Source: Streptococcus caballi DSM 19004 (lineage in GTDB: Bacteria > Bacillota > Bacilli > Lactobacillales > Streptococcaceae). Taken from it: DNA of 34,585 nucleotides. Positions within the stretch are counted from its first letter, which is position 1; the number at the start of each line of letters is the position of its first letter. The stretch lies in assembly GCF_000379985.1 (NCBI RefSeq), contig NZ_KB904072.1, positions 1-34,585 of the forward strand, given 5' to 3'. Positions 6,121-15,067 of this stretch are shown piece by piece. Position numbers and translations under genes: made by a program. The notes under the pieces are model-generated. The model made no database searches, was not told the DNA's origin, and saw only the letters and a list, made by a program, of their open reading frames with translations.

Positions 6121-7296
6121 ATGGCGACGATTTTAGATTATTTAAGAGAAAACAAGGATAAGAATTTTGAACAATTACCCCTAAATGATGTGGACATTCT
6201 CTGCATTAATGAGATTGGCTACATCAGTTTCGGTGAATTATTGGCTGGTCATGTTGATCTTGACCAAGAAATTCGCTTTGTGGATTTAATCGAACATTAT
6301 AGGCAGCATAAGCTGACCATCAATTATGATTTCATGTTGACTAGGGAGCGGATTAGTTTACTGGAAGCGGTCATTGAAACGGAGCGTTTTGCAGACTTGC
6401 GTTTTTCTCACTACATCAATGACATTAGTCAAGAATATGAGAAGCAGTTTGCGGCTATGGTTTTCCGCTTGCCTGAGATAGGCCACGTCCAGCTTGTTTT
6501 CAGGGGAACAGATGACAGTTTGGTTGGCTGGAAGGAAGATTTTAAACTGACTTATATGAGAGAAATCCCTGCTCACCGCTCTGCTATTGTCTACCTCAAA
6601 AACTACCTTAGCTTGCACAAGGGCAATATCGTGGTGTCGGGACATTCTAAGGGTGGGAATCTAGCACTTTATGCTGCTAGTCATGTCAGTTGGGAACTGC
6701 AGTCGCGCATCGCACATGTCTATATGTTTGATGCACCTGGTCTGCAAGAGAGTGAGCTGACTTTGTCAGGTTATCAGGCTATTCGAGATAGGGTTACAGT
6801 CATTCGTCCAGAAGAATCTATTGTGGGCGTCATGCTTTACTGCGATGTCACTCCTCAAGTGGTTAAGGCTAGCTCTTTTGGCATCAATCAGCACAGCGTT
6901 CTCTTGTGGCAGGTTAGTTTAACAGGGGATTTTTTGCCAGCAGACAAGCCGACCGATCTCAGTCGTAACTTGGAGAAGACTTTCAAACAATGGACTGATG
7001 AGCTGAGTAAGCAAGAATTGAAGGCCCTCTTTGACACTCTCTTTGATACCTTAATGGAAAATGGCATAACCAGCGTCAACGATATCACTTTTGATATGGA
7101 GAGCGGTAGTAAACTAATCGCGGCAGCTAGTGCTTTTCGCTCTATGGATAATCAGAAAAAAATCCTATTGTCCAAATCTGCCAAATTATTCTTCTCAGCC
7201 TTTGTTGAACAAACGAGATTAGGCAAGTTTGAAAAACCAAATTTTTCTCTTCTTGATCTGGATAATATCCGTCGCAAATTTGATAAAGGTAAATAA
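6121..7296 (+). CDS. DUF2974 (Mbeg1-like) alpha/beta-hydrolase
   Basis: A 391-residue protein of the DUF2974 family, lipase-like alpha/beta-hydrolases of Firmicutes. The nucleophile elbow GHSKGGN is near residue 175, preceded by LVFRGTDDSLVGWKEDF, the usual lipase-type strand that carries the oxyanion hole, and followed by FDAPG. No signal peptide or membrane segment is visible, so it should act in the cytoplasm. The natural substrate is unknown. A weak binding site (AAGAGAG) precedes ATG 6121. It stands alone between two gaps. Confidence 0.85.
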   Translation: MATILDYLRENKDKNFEQLPLNDVDILCINEIGYISFGELLAGHVDLDQEIRFVDLIEHYRQHKLTINYDFMLTRERISLLEAVIETERFADLRFSHYINDISQEYEKQFAAMVFRLPEIGHVQLVFRGTDDSLVGWKEDFKLTYMREIPAHRSAIVYLKNYLSLHKGNIVVSGHSKGGNLALYAASHVSWELQSRIAHVYMFDAPGLQESELTLSGYQAIRDRVTVIRPEESIVGVMLYCDVTPQVVKASSFGINQHSVLLWQVSLTGDFLPADKPTDLSRNLEKTFKQWTDELSKQELKALFDTLFDTLMENGITSVNDITFDMESGSKLIAAASAFRSMDNQKKILLSKSAKLFFSAFVEQTRLGKFEKPNFSLLDLDNIRRKFDKGK

Positions 7297-7416
7297 AAAC
7301 AAGCTATTATTATCTATATGATTTTCTATACCGGCTGGTCAAAAAACTGGGTTGTTTTCAACCTGGCCAATCAAGTCTGGATAGACTATGATTAGCAGAA
7401 GCCGTATTTGAAAATC

Positions 7417-7431
7417 TATTTTCAGAAAGTA
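7417..7431 (+). promoter_or_regulatory. CodY-box-like site upstream of leu promoter
   Basis: TATTTTCAGAAAGTA matches the CodY consensus AATTTTCWGAAAATT at 12 of 15 positions and lies about 23 nt upstream of the -35. It is weaker than the site inside the promoter. Confidence 0.4.
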
Positions 7432-7453
7432 CCAAGATTTCTGATTTTTTCTA

Positions 7454-7482
7454 TTGACAAAATAGTCAGAAAATTATATGAT
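7454..7482 (+). promoter_or_regulatory. leu operon promoter with CodY-box-like site in the spacer
   Basis: TTGACA (7454-7459), 17 nt and TATGAT (7477-7482) form the promoter. Its spacer holds AATAGTCAGAAAATT (7461-7475), which matches the CodY consensus AATTTTCWGAAAATT at 13 of 15 positions, so bound CodY would cover the -35/-10 region. CodY represses branched-chain amino acid genes in Gram-positive bacteria when isoleucine, leucine and valine are plentiful. Confidence 0.65.
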
Positions 7483-7513
7483 AATAATAATTACATCGAA
7501 AGGAAAAAGTCAA

Positions 7514-7561
7514 ATGATGATGACACGCAATTACGGTTTGTTGTTGAGGTGTGAGGGCTAG
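7514..7561 (+). CDS. Leucine leader peptide of the leu attenuator
   Basis: A 15-residue open frame MMMTRNYGLLLRCEG with three consecutive TTG leucine codons, preceded by a good binding site (GAAAGGA). Its stop codon (TAG, 7559-7561) lies inside the first hairpin of the downstream leader. A ribosome slowed at the leucine run would change which RNA structures form, the classical leader-peptide attenuation used for amino acid operons. Too short to be found by length alone; supported by position, binding site and codon content. Confidence 0.8.
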   Translation: MMMTRNYGLLLRCEG

Positions 7562-7646
7562 TGCTGGAATAGTGCATTAGTCCTGTTTGGCTTACCAAGC
7601 GGGAAGGTAGACATCTCGCTTGGGTTTCTGAGTGAGATGTTTTTTA
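7554..7646 (+). promoter_or_regulatory. Transcription attenuator of the leu operon
   Basis: Three pairings are visible. Arms 7554-7564 and 7574-7584 pair over 11 bp with two G-U pairs. CCAAGCG (7595-7601) can pair with CGCTTGG (7617-7623). The terminator hairpin pairs ACATCTCGCT (7611-7620) with AGTGAGATGT (7631-7640) and is followed by TTTTT. The second and third are mutually exclusive because they share 7617-7620, so the second can act as antiterminator. No T-box sequence (AGGGTGGNACCGCG type) is present. Confidence 0.75.
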
Positions 7647-7676
7647 TTTATTATAAAATGAGAAGGCGGTAATGAT

Positions 7677-9239
7677 ATGCGTAAGGTTGAATTTCTTGAT
7701 ACAACACTTCGTGATGGCGAGCAAACTCCAGGAGTGAATTTCTCAATCAAGGAGAAAGTCGCCATTGCTAAGCAACTCGAAAAATGGGGAATTTCCTCAA
7801 TTGAAGCTGGTTTTCCAGCAGCTAGTCCTGATTCATTTGAAGCGGTGAAACAGATTGCAGCTGCTATGACTACGACAGCGGTGTCTGGCTTGGCACGTTC
7901 AGTTAAATCTGATATTGATGCCTGTTATGAAGCCATTAAAGATGCCAAATTCCCGCAATGTCATGTGTTTATCGCAACCAGTCCAATCCATCGTGAATTT
8001 AAACTGAAAAAATCTAAGGAAGAAATTCTTGATATCATCAAAGAGCATGTGACCTATGCTCGCACCAAGTTTGATGTAGTTGAATTTTCACCAGAGGATG
8101 CAACACGTACAGAATTGGATTATCTGCTGCAAGTTGTTCAAACAGCTGTAGATGCTGGCGCAACCTATATCAATATTCCTGATACGGTTGGTTTTACAAC
8201 ACCTGCTGAATTTGGGCATATTTTTGAATACTTGATCGCAAATGTCAAATCTGACCGTGAGATCGTTTTCAGTCCTCACTGTCACGATGACCTTGGTATG
8301 GCGACAGCTAATACACTTGCAGCTATCAAGGCTGGTGCAGGTCGAGTGGAAGGAACAGTCAATGGTATTGGCGAACGTGCTGGTAATGTTGCCCTTGAAG
8401 AAGTAGCAGTTGCCCTTAATATTCGCGAAGATTTCTATCAAGCTAGCTCACCTCTTGTTCTAAACGAAACAGTAAATACCTCTGAAATGGTATCTCGCTA
8501 CTCAGGAATTGCCATTCCTAAAAATAAAGCGGTTGTTGGTGGCAATGCCTTCTCACATGAATCCGGTATTCACCAAGACGGCGTTCTGAAGAATCCACTT
8601 ACTTATGAAATTATCACACCTGAGTTGGTTGGGGTTAAGGCAAATTCACTTCCGCTTGGTAAACTTTCTGGTCGTCACGCTTTTGTTGAAAAAATTAAAG
8701 AGCTTGGTCTGGCCTTTGAAGAGTCTGAGCTTGCTCAGCTCTTTGCTAAATTTAAAAAATTGGCGGATAAGAAGCATGAAATTACTGATGCTGATATCAG
8801 AGCCTTGGTGACTGGTACTGATATTGAAAATCCAGAAGGTTTCCGCTTCAACGACCTTTCTATCACATCAAATGCTGATGGTAGCGTAACTGCTGCGATA
8901 AGCATGATAAATATTGACGGTGAAGAAGTAGAAGTTTTGGCAAATGGTAAAGGTTCTGTAGAAGCTATTTTCAATGCTATTGACAAATTCTTCAACCAAA
9001 CAGTCCGATTGGAAAGTTACAATATTGAAGCTGTTACAGACGGTATTGATGCTCAAGCTCGCGTGCTTGTTTCGGTCGAAAATGTTGACACAGATACCAT
9101 TTTTAATGCTTCTGGTCTAGACTTTGATGTGCTGAAAGCGTCTGCCATTGCCTATGTCAATGCTAACGCATTGGTTCAAAAGGAAAATGCTGGCGAAATC
9201 GGCCACAAAGTATCAGAACATGATTATCCAACAAATTAG
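7677..9239 (+). CDS. leuA: 2-isopropylmalate synthase
   Basis: 520 residues. Catalyses the first committed step of leucine synthesis, condensing acetyl-CoA with 2-oxoisovalerate. The N-terminal TIM barrel begins MRKVEFLDTTLRDGEQTPG with the DTTLRDGEQ metal/substrate motif, followed by the HCHDDLGMA metal-binding motif near residue 200 and VNGIGERAGN. The C-terminal regulatory (LeuA dimer) domain occupies about residues 385-510, where leucine feedback inhibition normally acts. Length is usual for the long bacterial form. ATG 7677 has AAGGCGG upstream. It is the first structural gene after the leader-peptide attenuator and is followed by leuB after 11 nt. Confidence 0.97.
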   Translation: MRKVEFLDTTLRDGEQTPGVNFSIKEKVAIAKQLEKWGISSIEAGFPAASPDSFEAVKQIAAAMTTTAVSGLARSVKSDIDACYEAIKDAKFPQCHVFIATSPIHREFKLKKSKEEILDIIKEHVTYARTKFDVVEFSPEDATRTELDYLLQVVQTAVDAGATYINIPDTVGFTTPAEFGHIFEYLIANVKSDREIVFSPHCHDDLGMATANTLAAIKAGAGRVEGTVNGIGERAGNVALEEVAVALNIREDFYQASSPLVLNETVNTSEMVSRYSGIAIPKNKAVVGGNAFSHESGIHQDGVLKNPLTYEIITPELVGVKANSLPLGKLSGRHAFVEKIKELGLAFEESELAQLFAKFKKLADKKHEITDADIRALVTGTDIENPEGFRFNDLSITSNADGSVTAAISMINIDGEEVEVLANGKGSVEAIFNAIDKFFNQTVRLESYNIEAVTDGIDAQARVLVSVENVDTDTIFNASGLDFDVLKASAIAYVNANALVQKENAGEIGHKVSEHDYPTN

Positions 9240-9250
9240 AAAGTGAAGCA

Positions 9251-10288
9251 ATGACTAAGAAAATTGTAACTTTGGCTGGTGATGGCATTGGCCCAGAAAT
9301 TATGGCGGCTGGCCTGGAGGTCCTAGAAGCTGTTGCCAAGAAAATTAATTTTGACTACACAATAGAAGCTAAAGCTTTTGGGGGTGCTGGTATTGATGCA
9401 GCGGGTCATCCTCTTCCTGAGGATACCTTGACAGCTGCCAAATCAGCTGATGCTATTTTGTTGGCTGCTATTGGCAGTCCGCAATATGATAATGCTCCTG
9501 TGCGTCCTGAACAGGGTCTCTTGGCTATTCGCAAGGAACTCAATCTTTTTGCCAATATTCGGCCTGTGCGTATCTTTGATGCTCTTAAGCATTTATCACC
9601 CTTAAAACCAGAACGTATTGAAGGCGTTGACTTTGTTGTTGTTCGTGAATTGACGGGTGGTATTTACTTTGGGGAGCATACTTTGGATGATGATTCAGCC
9701 CGTGATATCAATGATTATTCTGCTGATGAGATTCGCCGTATCATGCGCAAGGCTTTTGAGATTGCGCGTGGACGCAGTAAAAAAGTAACCAGCATTGATA
9801 AGCAAAATGTCTTGGCAACCTCAAAACTCTGGCGTAAAGTAGCAGATGAAGTGGCCAAAGAATATCCAGATGTCGCTTTGGAACACCAATTGGTGGACAG
9901 CGCAGCTATGATTATGATTACCAACCCAGCACGTTTTGATGTGGTTGTAACGGAAAATCTTTTCGGTGATATTTTATCTGATGAGTCTTCTGTTCTGCCT
10001 GGTACTCTTGGCGTTATGCCATCTGCCAGCCATTCTGAAAATGGGCCGAGCCTTTATGAACCAATTCACGGTTCTGCTCCAGATATTGCTGGACAAGGTA
10101 TTGCCAATCCAATATCAATGGTTTTGTCAGTTGCTATGATGCTGCGTGAGTCTTTTGGTGAAAATGCTGGTGCTGAATTGATTGAAATGGCAGTTGATAA
10201 GACTTTGAAACAGGGTATCTTGACGTGTGACCTAGGTGGTACAGCTGATACCGCACAAATGACAGCTGCTATTATTTCAAATCTATAA
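9251..10288 (+). CDS. leuB: 3-isopropylmalate dehydrogenase
   Basis: 345 residues. NAD-dependent oxidative decarboxylation of 3-isopropylmalate to 2-oxoisocaproate. The family opening ITLAGDGIGPE is seen as VTLAGDGIGPEIM, with the substrate arginines in RKELNLFANIRP, the VRELTGGIYFGE loop, and the metal and cofactor region NLFGDILSDESSVLPGTLGVMPSAS and EPIHGSAPDIAGQGIANP. Length is normal. It is the second gene of the leu operon; its stop is separated by a single base from the start of the inserted DUF1294 gene. Confidence 0.97.
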   Translation: MTKKIVTLAGDGIGPEIMAAGLEVLEAVAKKINFDYTIEAKAFGGAGIDAAGHPLPEDTLTAAKSADAILLAAIGSPQYDNAPVRPEQGLLAIRKELNLFANIRPVRIFDALKHLSPLKPERIEGVDFVVVRELTGGIYFGEHTLDDDSARDINDYSADEIRRIMRKAFEIARGRSKKVTSIDKQNVLATSKLWRKVADEVAKEYPDVALEHQLVDSAAMIMITNPARFDVVVTENLFGDILSDESSVLPGTLGVMPSASHSENGPSLYEPIHGSAPDIAGQGIANPISMVLSVAMMLRESFGENAGAELIEMAVDKTLKQGILTCDLGGTADTAQMTAAIISNL

Positions 10289-10289
10289 T

Positions 10290-10556
10290 ATGAAAACCTA
10301 TTTTGGCATTTTTCTAGTTTTGTGGAATATTGTCGTTTTGAGCTTTTACGGCCTTGATAAAAGAAGAGCTGTTAAAGGCCAATGGCGCATTTCTGAAAAG
10401 ACCCTGCTTTTGATGAGTTTGTGTCTGGGTGGTTTTGGAGCTCTTATCGGGGCTCATATCTTTCACCACAAGACACATAAGGGATACTTTCAACTTTGCT
10501 GGTATCTGGGATTGTTCCTTGATATCTTATTGATTTATTTAGTTTGGAGAATATAA
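10290..10556 (+). CDS. DUF1294 small membrane protein inside the leu operon
   Basis: 88 residues with three hydrophobic helices (about residues 3-20, 38-57 and 66-86) and a conserved polar loop containing YGLDKRRA and WRISEKTL, typical of DUF1294. The family's function is not known; members are small integral membrane proteins. The gene fits between leuB and leuC with only one base on each side, so it is cotranscribed and probably translationally coupled. That placement suggests a link with leucine or branched-chain acid metabolism, but the domain also occurs elsewhere without leu genes. Confidence 0.85.
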   Translation: MKTYFGIFLVLWNIVVLSFYGLDKRRAVKGQWRISEKTLLLMSLCLGGFGALIGAHIFHHKTHKGYFQLCWYLGLFLDILLIYLVWRI

Positions 10557-10557
10557 A

Positions 10558-11943
10558 ATGAGCGGAAAATCAATTTTTGATAAGCTTTGGGAACGCCATG
10601 TTGTGACAGGCAAGGAAGGTGAGCCTCAGCTCATGTATGTGGATCAACATTATATCCACGAAGTAACTAGCCCTCAAGCCTTTCAAGGGCTGCGAGATGC
10701 AGGACGTAAGGTGCGTCGTCCTGATTTGACTTTCGGGACAACCGACCACAATGTACCGACAGTTGATATTTTCAACATCCGTGATTTGATTTCAAAAAAT
10801 CAAATTGATACTCTTGCACGTAATGTTGAAGAATTCGGCATTGATGCAGCCACTCACGGTTCGGCTCGACAAGGAATTGTCCACATGGTTGGTCCTGAAA
10901 CAGGCCGCAGCCAGCCTGGTAAATTTATCGTCTGCGGTGACAGTCATACGGCTACTCACGGTGCTTTTGGGGCTATTGCTTTTGGTATTGGAACATCAGA
11001 GGTTGAACATGTCTTTGCGACGCAATGTCTCTGGCAAGTGAAACCTAAGAAAATGAAGGTCGAATTTGTAGGAACACCTCAAAAAGGTGTTTACTCAAAA
11101 GACTTTATTTTGGCACTGATTGCACGTTACGGTGTTGATGCTGGAGTTGGATACGCTGTAGAATATTGTGGTGAAGCCATTGACGCACTTTCTATGGATG
11201 AACGCATGACCATTGCTAACATGTCCATCGAATTCGGCGCTAAGATGGGTCTTATGAATCCCGACCAAAAAACTTATGATTATGTTAAGGGACGTCCATG
11301 CGCACCAGAGGATTTCGATGCAGCTGTTGCCGATTGGAAGACACTGGTTTCCGATCCTGATGCTGAGTACGACAAGGTCATTACTATTGATGTCTCAGAA
11401 TTAGCACCGATGGTAACTTGGGGGACTAATCCTGAAATGGGTGTTGAATTCGATCAACCATTCCCAGAAATGAAAGATATTAATGATGAACGTGCTTACC
11501 ATTATATGGATGTTAAACCTGGTGACAAAGCTGAAGATATTGATCTTGGTTACGTCTTTATCGGTTCTTGTACCAATGCCCGTCTGTCTGACTTGGAATT
11601 GGCAGCCAAGTTTGTCAAAGGTAAACATATTGCACCAACGCTGACAGCTATTGTTGTGCCGGGTTCTCGTCCTGTTAAGAAAGAAGCAGAGCGTCTTGGA
11701 CTTGATAAAATCTTCTTAGATGCCGGCTTTGAATGGCGTGATCCGGGCTGTTCAATGTGCCTTGGTATGAACCCAGACCACGTGCCAGAAGGTGTTCACT
11801 GTGCCTCAACAAGTAACCGTAACTTTGAAGGCCGTCAGGGTTATGGAGCTCGTACCCATCTGTGCAGTCCAGCCATGGCAGCAGCGGCAGCTATTGCCGG
11901 AAAATTTGTCGATGTTCGTCAAATGCCAGAAGTTCAAGGATAA
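10558..11943 (+). CDS. leuC: 3-isopropylmalate dehydratase, large subunit
   Basis: 461 residues, aconitase superfamily. With LeuD it isomerises 2-isopropylmalate to 3-isopropylmalate and carries the [4Fe-4S] cluster. Cluster ligands are visible in IGSCTNAR (near residue 337) and GCSMCLGMN (near residue 400). The conserved [13 protein letters not shown] and GTSEVEHV motifs are present. A binding site (TTGGAGAA) lies at the end of the DUF1294 gene. leuD follows after 11 nt. Confidence 0.97.
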   Translation: MSGKSIFDKLWERHVVTGKEGEPQLMYVDQHYIHEVTSPQAFQGLRDAGRKVRRPDLTFGTTDHNVPTVDIFNIRDLISKNQIDTLARNVEEFGIDAATHGSARQGIVHMVGPETGRSQPGKFIVCGDSHTATHGAFGAIAFGIGTSEVEHVFATQCLWQVKPKKMKVEFVGTPQKGVYSKDFILALIARYGVDAGVGYAVEYCGEAIDALSMDERMTIANMSIEFGAKMGLMNPDQKTYDYVKGRPCAPEDFDAAVADWKTLVSDPDAEYDKVITIDVSELAPMVTWGTNPEMGVEFDQPFPEMKDINDERAYHYMDVKPGDKAEDIDLGYVFIGSCTNARLSDLELAAKFVKGKHIAPTLTAIVVPGSRPVKKEAERLGLDKIFLDAGFEWRDPGCSMCLGMNPDHVPEGVHCASTSNRNFEGRQGYGARTHLCSPAMAAAAAIAGKFVDVRQMPEVQG

Positions 11944-11954
11944 GGGGAGAAAAA

Positions 11955-12545
11955 ATGGAAAAATTTACCGTCTACACTGGGAAATCTGTCCCTTTGATGA
12001 ATGACAATATTGATACCGACCAGCTCATTCCAAAGCAATTCCTCAAGGCTGTTGATAAAAAAGGCTTCGGGAAAAATCTGCTTTTTGAATGGCGTTACCT
12101 CAATGACAATTATGATGAAAATCCAGATTTCATCTTTAATAAGCCAGAATACCGCGATGCAACTATCTTGATTTCTGGAGATAACTTTGGTTCAGGATCT
12201 TCACGTGAGCATGCGGCTTGGGCGCTTGAAGACTATGGCTTCCGCTGTGTGATTGCAGGTTCATTCTCAGATATTCATTACAACAATGAACTGAAAAACG
12301 GCATGCTGCCAATCGTTCAGCCACTTGAGGTTCGTGAAAAATTAGCTTCGCTACCAGCTGGTGAAGAAATTACTATTGACCTTCCTAATCAAGTTATTAA
12401 ATCATCTGCAGGTGACTTCCATTTTGACATTGACCACGAATGGAAACGCAAATTGGTGGAAGGACTTGATGATATTGGCATTACTCTGCAATATGAAGAT
12501 TTGATTGCAACTTACGAAAAACAACGTCCTGCTTATTGGCAGTAA
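11955..12545 (+). CDS. leuD: 3-isopropylmalate dehydratase, small subunit
   Basis: 196 residues, swivelling domain that completes the isopropylmalate isomerase. Family motifs [29 protein letters not shown] and [18 protein letters not shown] are intact. ATG 11955 is preceded by AGGGGAG; the open frame reaching back to 11862 lies inside leuC and is a shadow. It is the last gene of the leu operon, followed by a strong hairpin terminator. Confidence 0.97.
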   Translation: MEKFTVYTGKSVPLMNDNIDTDQLIPKQFLKAVDKKGFGKNLLFEWRYLNDNYDENPDFIFNKPEYRDATILISGDNFGSGSSREHAAWALEDYGFRCVIAGSFSDIHYNNELKNGMLPIVQPLEVREKLASLPAGEEITIDLPNQVIKSSAGDFHFDIDHEWKRKLVEGLDDIGITLQYEDLIATYEKQRPAYWQ

Positions 12546-12550
12546 AAAAT

Positions 12551-12581
12551 AAAAAGTTGGGTATGAACTCAGCTTTTTTGT
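12551..12581 (+). terminator. Terminator of the leu operon
   Basis: AAAAAGTTGGGT and ACTCAGCTTTTTT pair around a 4-nt loop (ATGA) with two G-U pairs, and the second arm is a T run. The next gene's -10 box begins immediately after. Confidence 0.85.
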
Positions 12582-12594
12582 TATAATAAGAGTT

Positions 12595-13089
12595 ATGAAT
12601 TCAGAAAAAATATCAAACTATCAGATTTTAATAGCACAAGCCGAAGCTATGTTTGCCAGTGAAAAGAATGCTTTGGCTAATCTGTCAAACGCTTCTGCCT
12701 TGCTCAATATGACACTTCCTAACTCTGTTTTTGCAGGATTCTATCTTTTTGATGGGAAGGAATTGATCTTGGGTCCTTTTCAGGGGGCGGTGTCTTGTGT
12801 GCATATTGCTCTTGGCAAAGGAGTCTGCGGTGAATCTGCTCAGAAGCGTCAAACGCTGATTGTGGAGGACGTGACTAAGCATGCCAACTACATTTCCTGC
12901 GATTCTGCGGCTAAGTCAGAAATCGTAGTGCCTATGATTGTAGACGGCCAGCTAGTGGGAGTTCTGGATTTGGACTCTTCGGAGCTTGCAGATTACGATG
13001 CCATTGATCAAACTTATATGGAACGGTTTGTGGCACTTTTGCTTGAAAAAACGGATTGGAATTTTGACATGTTTGGAGTTGAAAACTAA
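12595..13089 (+). CDS. GAF-domain free methionine-(R)-sulfoxide reductase
   Basis: 164 residues, one GAF domain. The family reduces free L-methionine-(R)-sulfoxide. The three family cysteines are present at 68 (GAVSC), 78 (GKGVCGES) and 102 ([15 protein letters not shown]), with the same 10- and 24-residue spacing as in the E. coli enzyme, so activity is likely. ATG 12595 has no real Shine-Dalgarno, and TATAAT (12582-12587) ends 7 nt before it. The last base of the stop codon overlaps the first base of dnaX, so the two genes are coupled; the same pairing is common in streptococci. Confidence 0.9.
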   Translation: MNSEKISNYQILIAQAEAMFASEKNALANLSNASALLNMTLPNSVFAGFYLFDGKELILGPFQGAVSCVHIALGKGVCGESAQKRQTLIVEDVTKHANYISCDSAAKSEIVVPMIVDGQLVGVLDLDSSELADYDAIDQTYMERFVALLLEKTDWNFDMFGVEN

Positions 13090-14759
13090 TGTATCAAGCG
13101 CTTTATCGGAAATACCGTAGCCAGACCTTTGATGAAATGGTAGGTCAGACGGTCATTTCGACAACCTTAAAACAAGCAGTGGCTTCTGGAAAAATCAGCC
13201 ATGCCTACCTTTTCTCAGGTCCGCGTGGAACAGGGAAAACTAGCGCAGCTAAGATTTTTGCCAAGGCTATGAACTGTCCTAATCAAGTGGACGGTGAGCC
13301 CTGCAATCACTGTGATATTTGTCGAGATATTACCAACGGTAGTCTAGAAGATGTTATCGAAATTGATGCGGCCTCCAATAATGGGGTGGACGAGATTCGC
13401 GAGATTCGCGACAAATCAACCTATGCACCCAGCCGTGCCACATATAAAGTCTATATTATTGATGAGGTTCATATGCTGTCTACAGGGGCTTTCAATGCTT
13501 TGCTAAAGACTTTGGAAGAGCCGACTGAGAATGTAGTCTTTATCCTTGCTACAACGGAATTGCATAAGATTCCAGCGACTATTTTGTCGCGCGTGCAGCG
13601 TTTTGAATTTAAGGCTATTAAACTGGCAGCTATTCAAGACCATTTGGCGCGCATCTTAGACAAAGAAGGCATTGCCTATGATCAAGAAGCTCTGACCTTG
13701 ATTGCTCGTCGAGCCGAAGGTGGTATGCGGGATGCTCTGTCTATTTTGGATCAGGCACTCAGTCTTTCTAGCGACAATTATGTTTCTTTAGAAACTGCCG
13801 AAGAAATTACGGGCAGTATTTCGCTGGGGGCACTGGATGATTACCTTGCCAATGTCATCAGTCATGAAACGACAGCAGCTTTAACCAATCTAGAAACCAT
13901 TTTTGATTCGGGAAAGAGTATGAGCCGCTTTGCGACAGATTTGCTGCTTTATCTGCGTGACCTTTTGATTGTGCAGACGGGTGGTGAAAATACGCATACT
14001 AGTCAAACTTTTGAAGACAATCTTTCCCTGGATCAAAATCTCATTTTCAGAATGATTGATCAAGTAACGGCCAGTCTGGCTGAAATAAAAAACGCCAGTC
14101 AACCTAAGATTTATGCTGAGATGATGACCATTCAATTGTCAGAAATTCAAGCACCAGTTGAATCGGGGAATCTACCTGAAAATCTAAGCAGTGAACTGGA
14201 TGACCTCAGGCAAGAAATCAAGCAGCTGCAAGAACAAATAAAAAATCTTTCTAGTGGCCCTGTTTCTGCTAGCAAACCAACTGCGCAACGAAAAACAGGT
14301 TTCACTTTCAAGGTTGACCGTGTTAAGATTTTGACGATCATGGAAGAAACGGTGGTAGATAGTCAACGTTCGCGTGAATATTTGGATGCCCTTAAGGGTG
14401 CTTGGAATGAGATTTTAGACAGTATCTCACCGCAAGACCGTGCTCTGCTTTTGGGGTCTGAACCTGTTTTGGCGAACAGTGAGAATGCTATCTTGGCTTT
14501 CGATGCGGCTTTTAATGCTGAGCAGGCCATGAAGCGTAGTGACCTCAACGATATGTTTGGTAATATCATGAGCAAGGCTGCCGGCTTCTCACCAAATATC
14601 TTGGCTGTACCGCGTAAGGATTTCAATAGCATTCGAACAGAATTTGCACAAAAACTCAATGCTCAAAAGCAAGAAAGCAAAACGGAGGAGAACGATGAGA
14701 CATTTATTCCAGAAGGTTTTGGCTTTTTAGCTAGTAAAATAGAAAAAATCAATGATTAA
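13089..14759 (+). CDS. dnaX: DNA polymerase III gamma/tau subunit
   Basis: 556 residues, clamp-loader ATPase. Begins [20 protein letters not shown]. Walker A is GPRGTGKT (near 45), a zinc-binding set lies in MNCPNQ...CNHCDIC, Walker B is IIDEVHML, and the sensor 1 region ILATTELHKIPATILSRVQRF is intact. After residue about 370 the sequence becomes a coiled, charged linker (ELDDLRQEIKQLQEQIKNL) and a tau-type C-terminal domain. I see no obvious programmed frameshift site, so a single long product is expected. A long stem-loop follows. Confidence 0.95.
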   Translation: MYQALYRKYRSQTFDEMVGQTVISTTLKQAVASGKISHAYLFSGPRGTGKTSAAKIFAKAMNCPNQVDGEPCNHCDICRDITNGSLEDVIEIDAASNNGVDEIREIRDKSTYAPSRATYKVYIIDEVHMLSTGAFNALLKTLEEPTENVVFILATTELHKIPATILSRVQRFEFKAIKLAAIQDHLARILDKEGIAYDQEALTLIARRAEGGMRDALSILDQALSLSSDNYVSLETAEEITGSISLGALDDYLANVISHETTAALTNLETIFDSGKSMSRFATDLLLYLRDLLIVQTGGENTHTSQTFEDNLSLDQNLIFRMIDQVTASLAEIKNASQPKIYAEMMTIQLSEIQAPVESGNLPENLSSELDDLRQEIKQLQEQIKNLSSGPVSASKPTAQRKTGFTFKVDRVKILTIMEETVVDSQRSREYLDALKGAWNEILDSISPQDRALLLGSEPVLANSENAILAFDAAFNAEQAMKRSDLNDMFGNIMSKAAGFSPNILAVPRKDFNSIRTEFAQKLNAQKQESKTEENDETFIPEGFGFLASKIEKIND

Positions 14760-14775
14760 CTCAATGAGTTTAATG

Positions 14776-14822
14776 ACAAAGTAAGAAAGGACTGACGCTC
14801 TGTCAGCCCTTTCTTACTTTGT
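14776..14822 (+). terminator. Long stem-loop after dnaX
   Basis: Arms 14776-14796 and 14802-14822 pair at 20 of 21 positions around a 5-nt loop. No T run follows (GTATAAG), so it is not a textbook intrinsic terminator, although the second arm is T-rich. It may stop transcription in either direction or stabilise the dnaX mRNA end. Confidence 0.55.
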
Positions 14823-14872
14823 ATAAGTTGTCAAAAAGCTCATTCCAGTCCAACTTGTGCTATAATAGCATT

Positions 14873-15067
14873 GTGACTAAAAGACAATTTATTTTCATGG
14901 CTTTTCTGTGTAGCTTTGAAACTTATTTTTTGAATGATGCCATTCTATCGGGATCTTATTTCTTCGCTCTTTTCTGGGGAATTTTGCTCTTGCGTGATGT
15001 GCAGCGTGTTTATTATGTCACCAAAGTCACCAAAGCTATTCTTGAGGCGACCAAGAAGAAAGACTAA
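14873..15067 (+). CDS. DUF3272-type small membrane protein
   Basis: 64 residues starting at GTG 14873 (VTKRQFIFMAFLCSFETYF), with two hydrophobic segments (about 6-22 and 24-40) and a basic C-terminus (TKAILEATKKKD). It resembles the streptococcal DUF3272 family as I remember it; function unknown. There is no Shine-Dalgarno, and an extended -10 element TGCTATAAT (14858-14866) ends 6 nt before the GTG, implying a leaderless message. The end of the gene overlaps the end of birA by 32 nt on the opposite strand. Confidence 0.7.
   Translation: MTKRQFIFMAFLCSFETYFLNDAILSGSYFFALFWGILLLRDVQRVYYVTKVTKAILEATKKKD

Noticed and set aside
7514..7650. T-box riboswitch for leucine upstream of leuA
   Set aside because: No AGGGTGGNACCGCG-like T-box and no long specifier stem. 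A short leader peptide with three leucine codons and competing hairpins explains the region better.
13089..14759. Programmed frameshift in dnaX giving a short gamma form
   Set aside because: Only ordinary A runs (for example around 14085 and 14238) are visible, without the A AAA AAG slippery heptamer followed by a stem as in E. coli.
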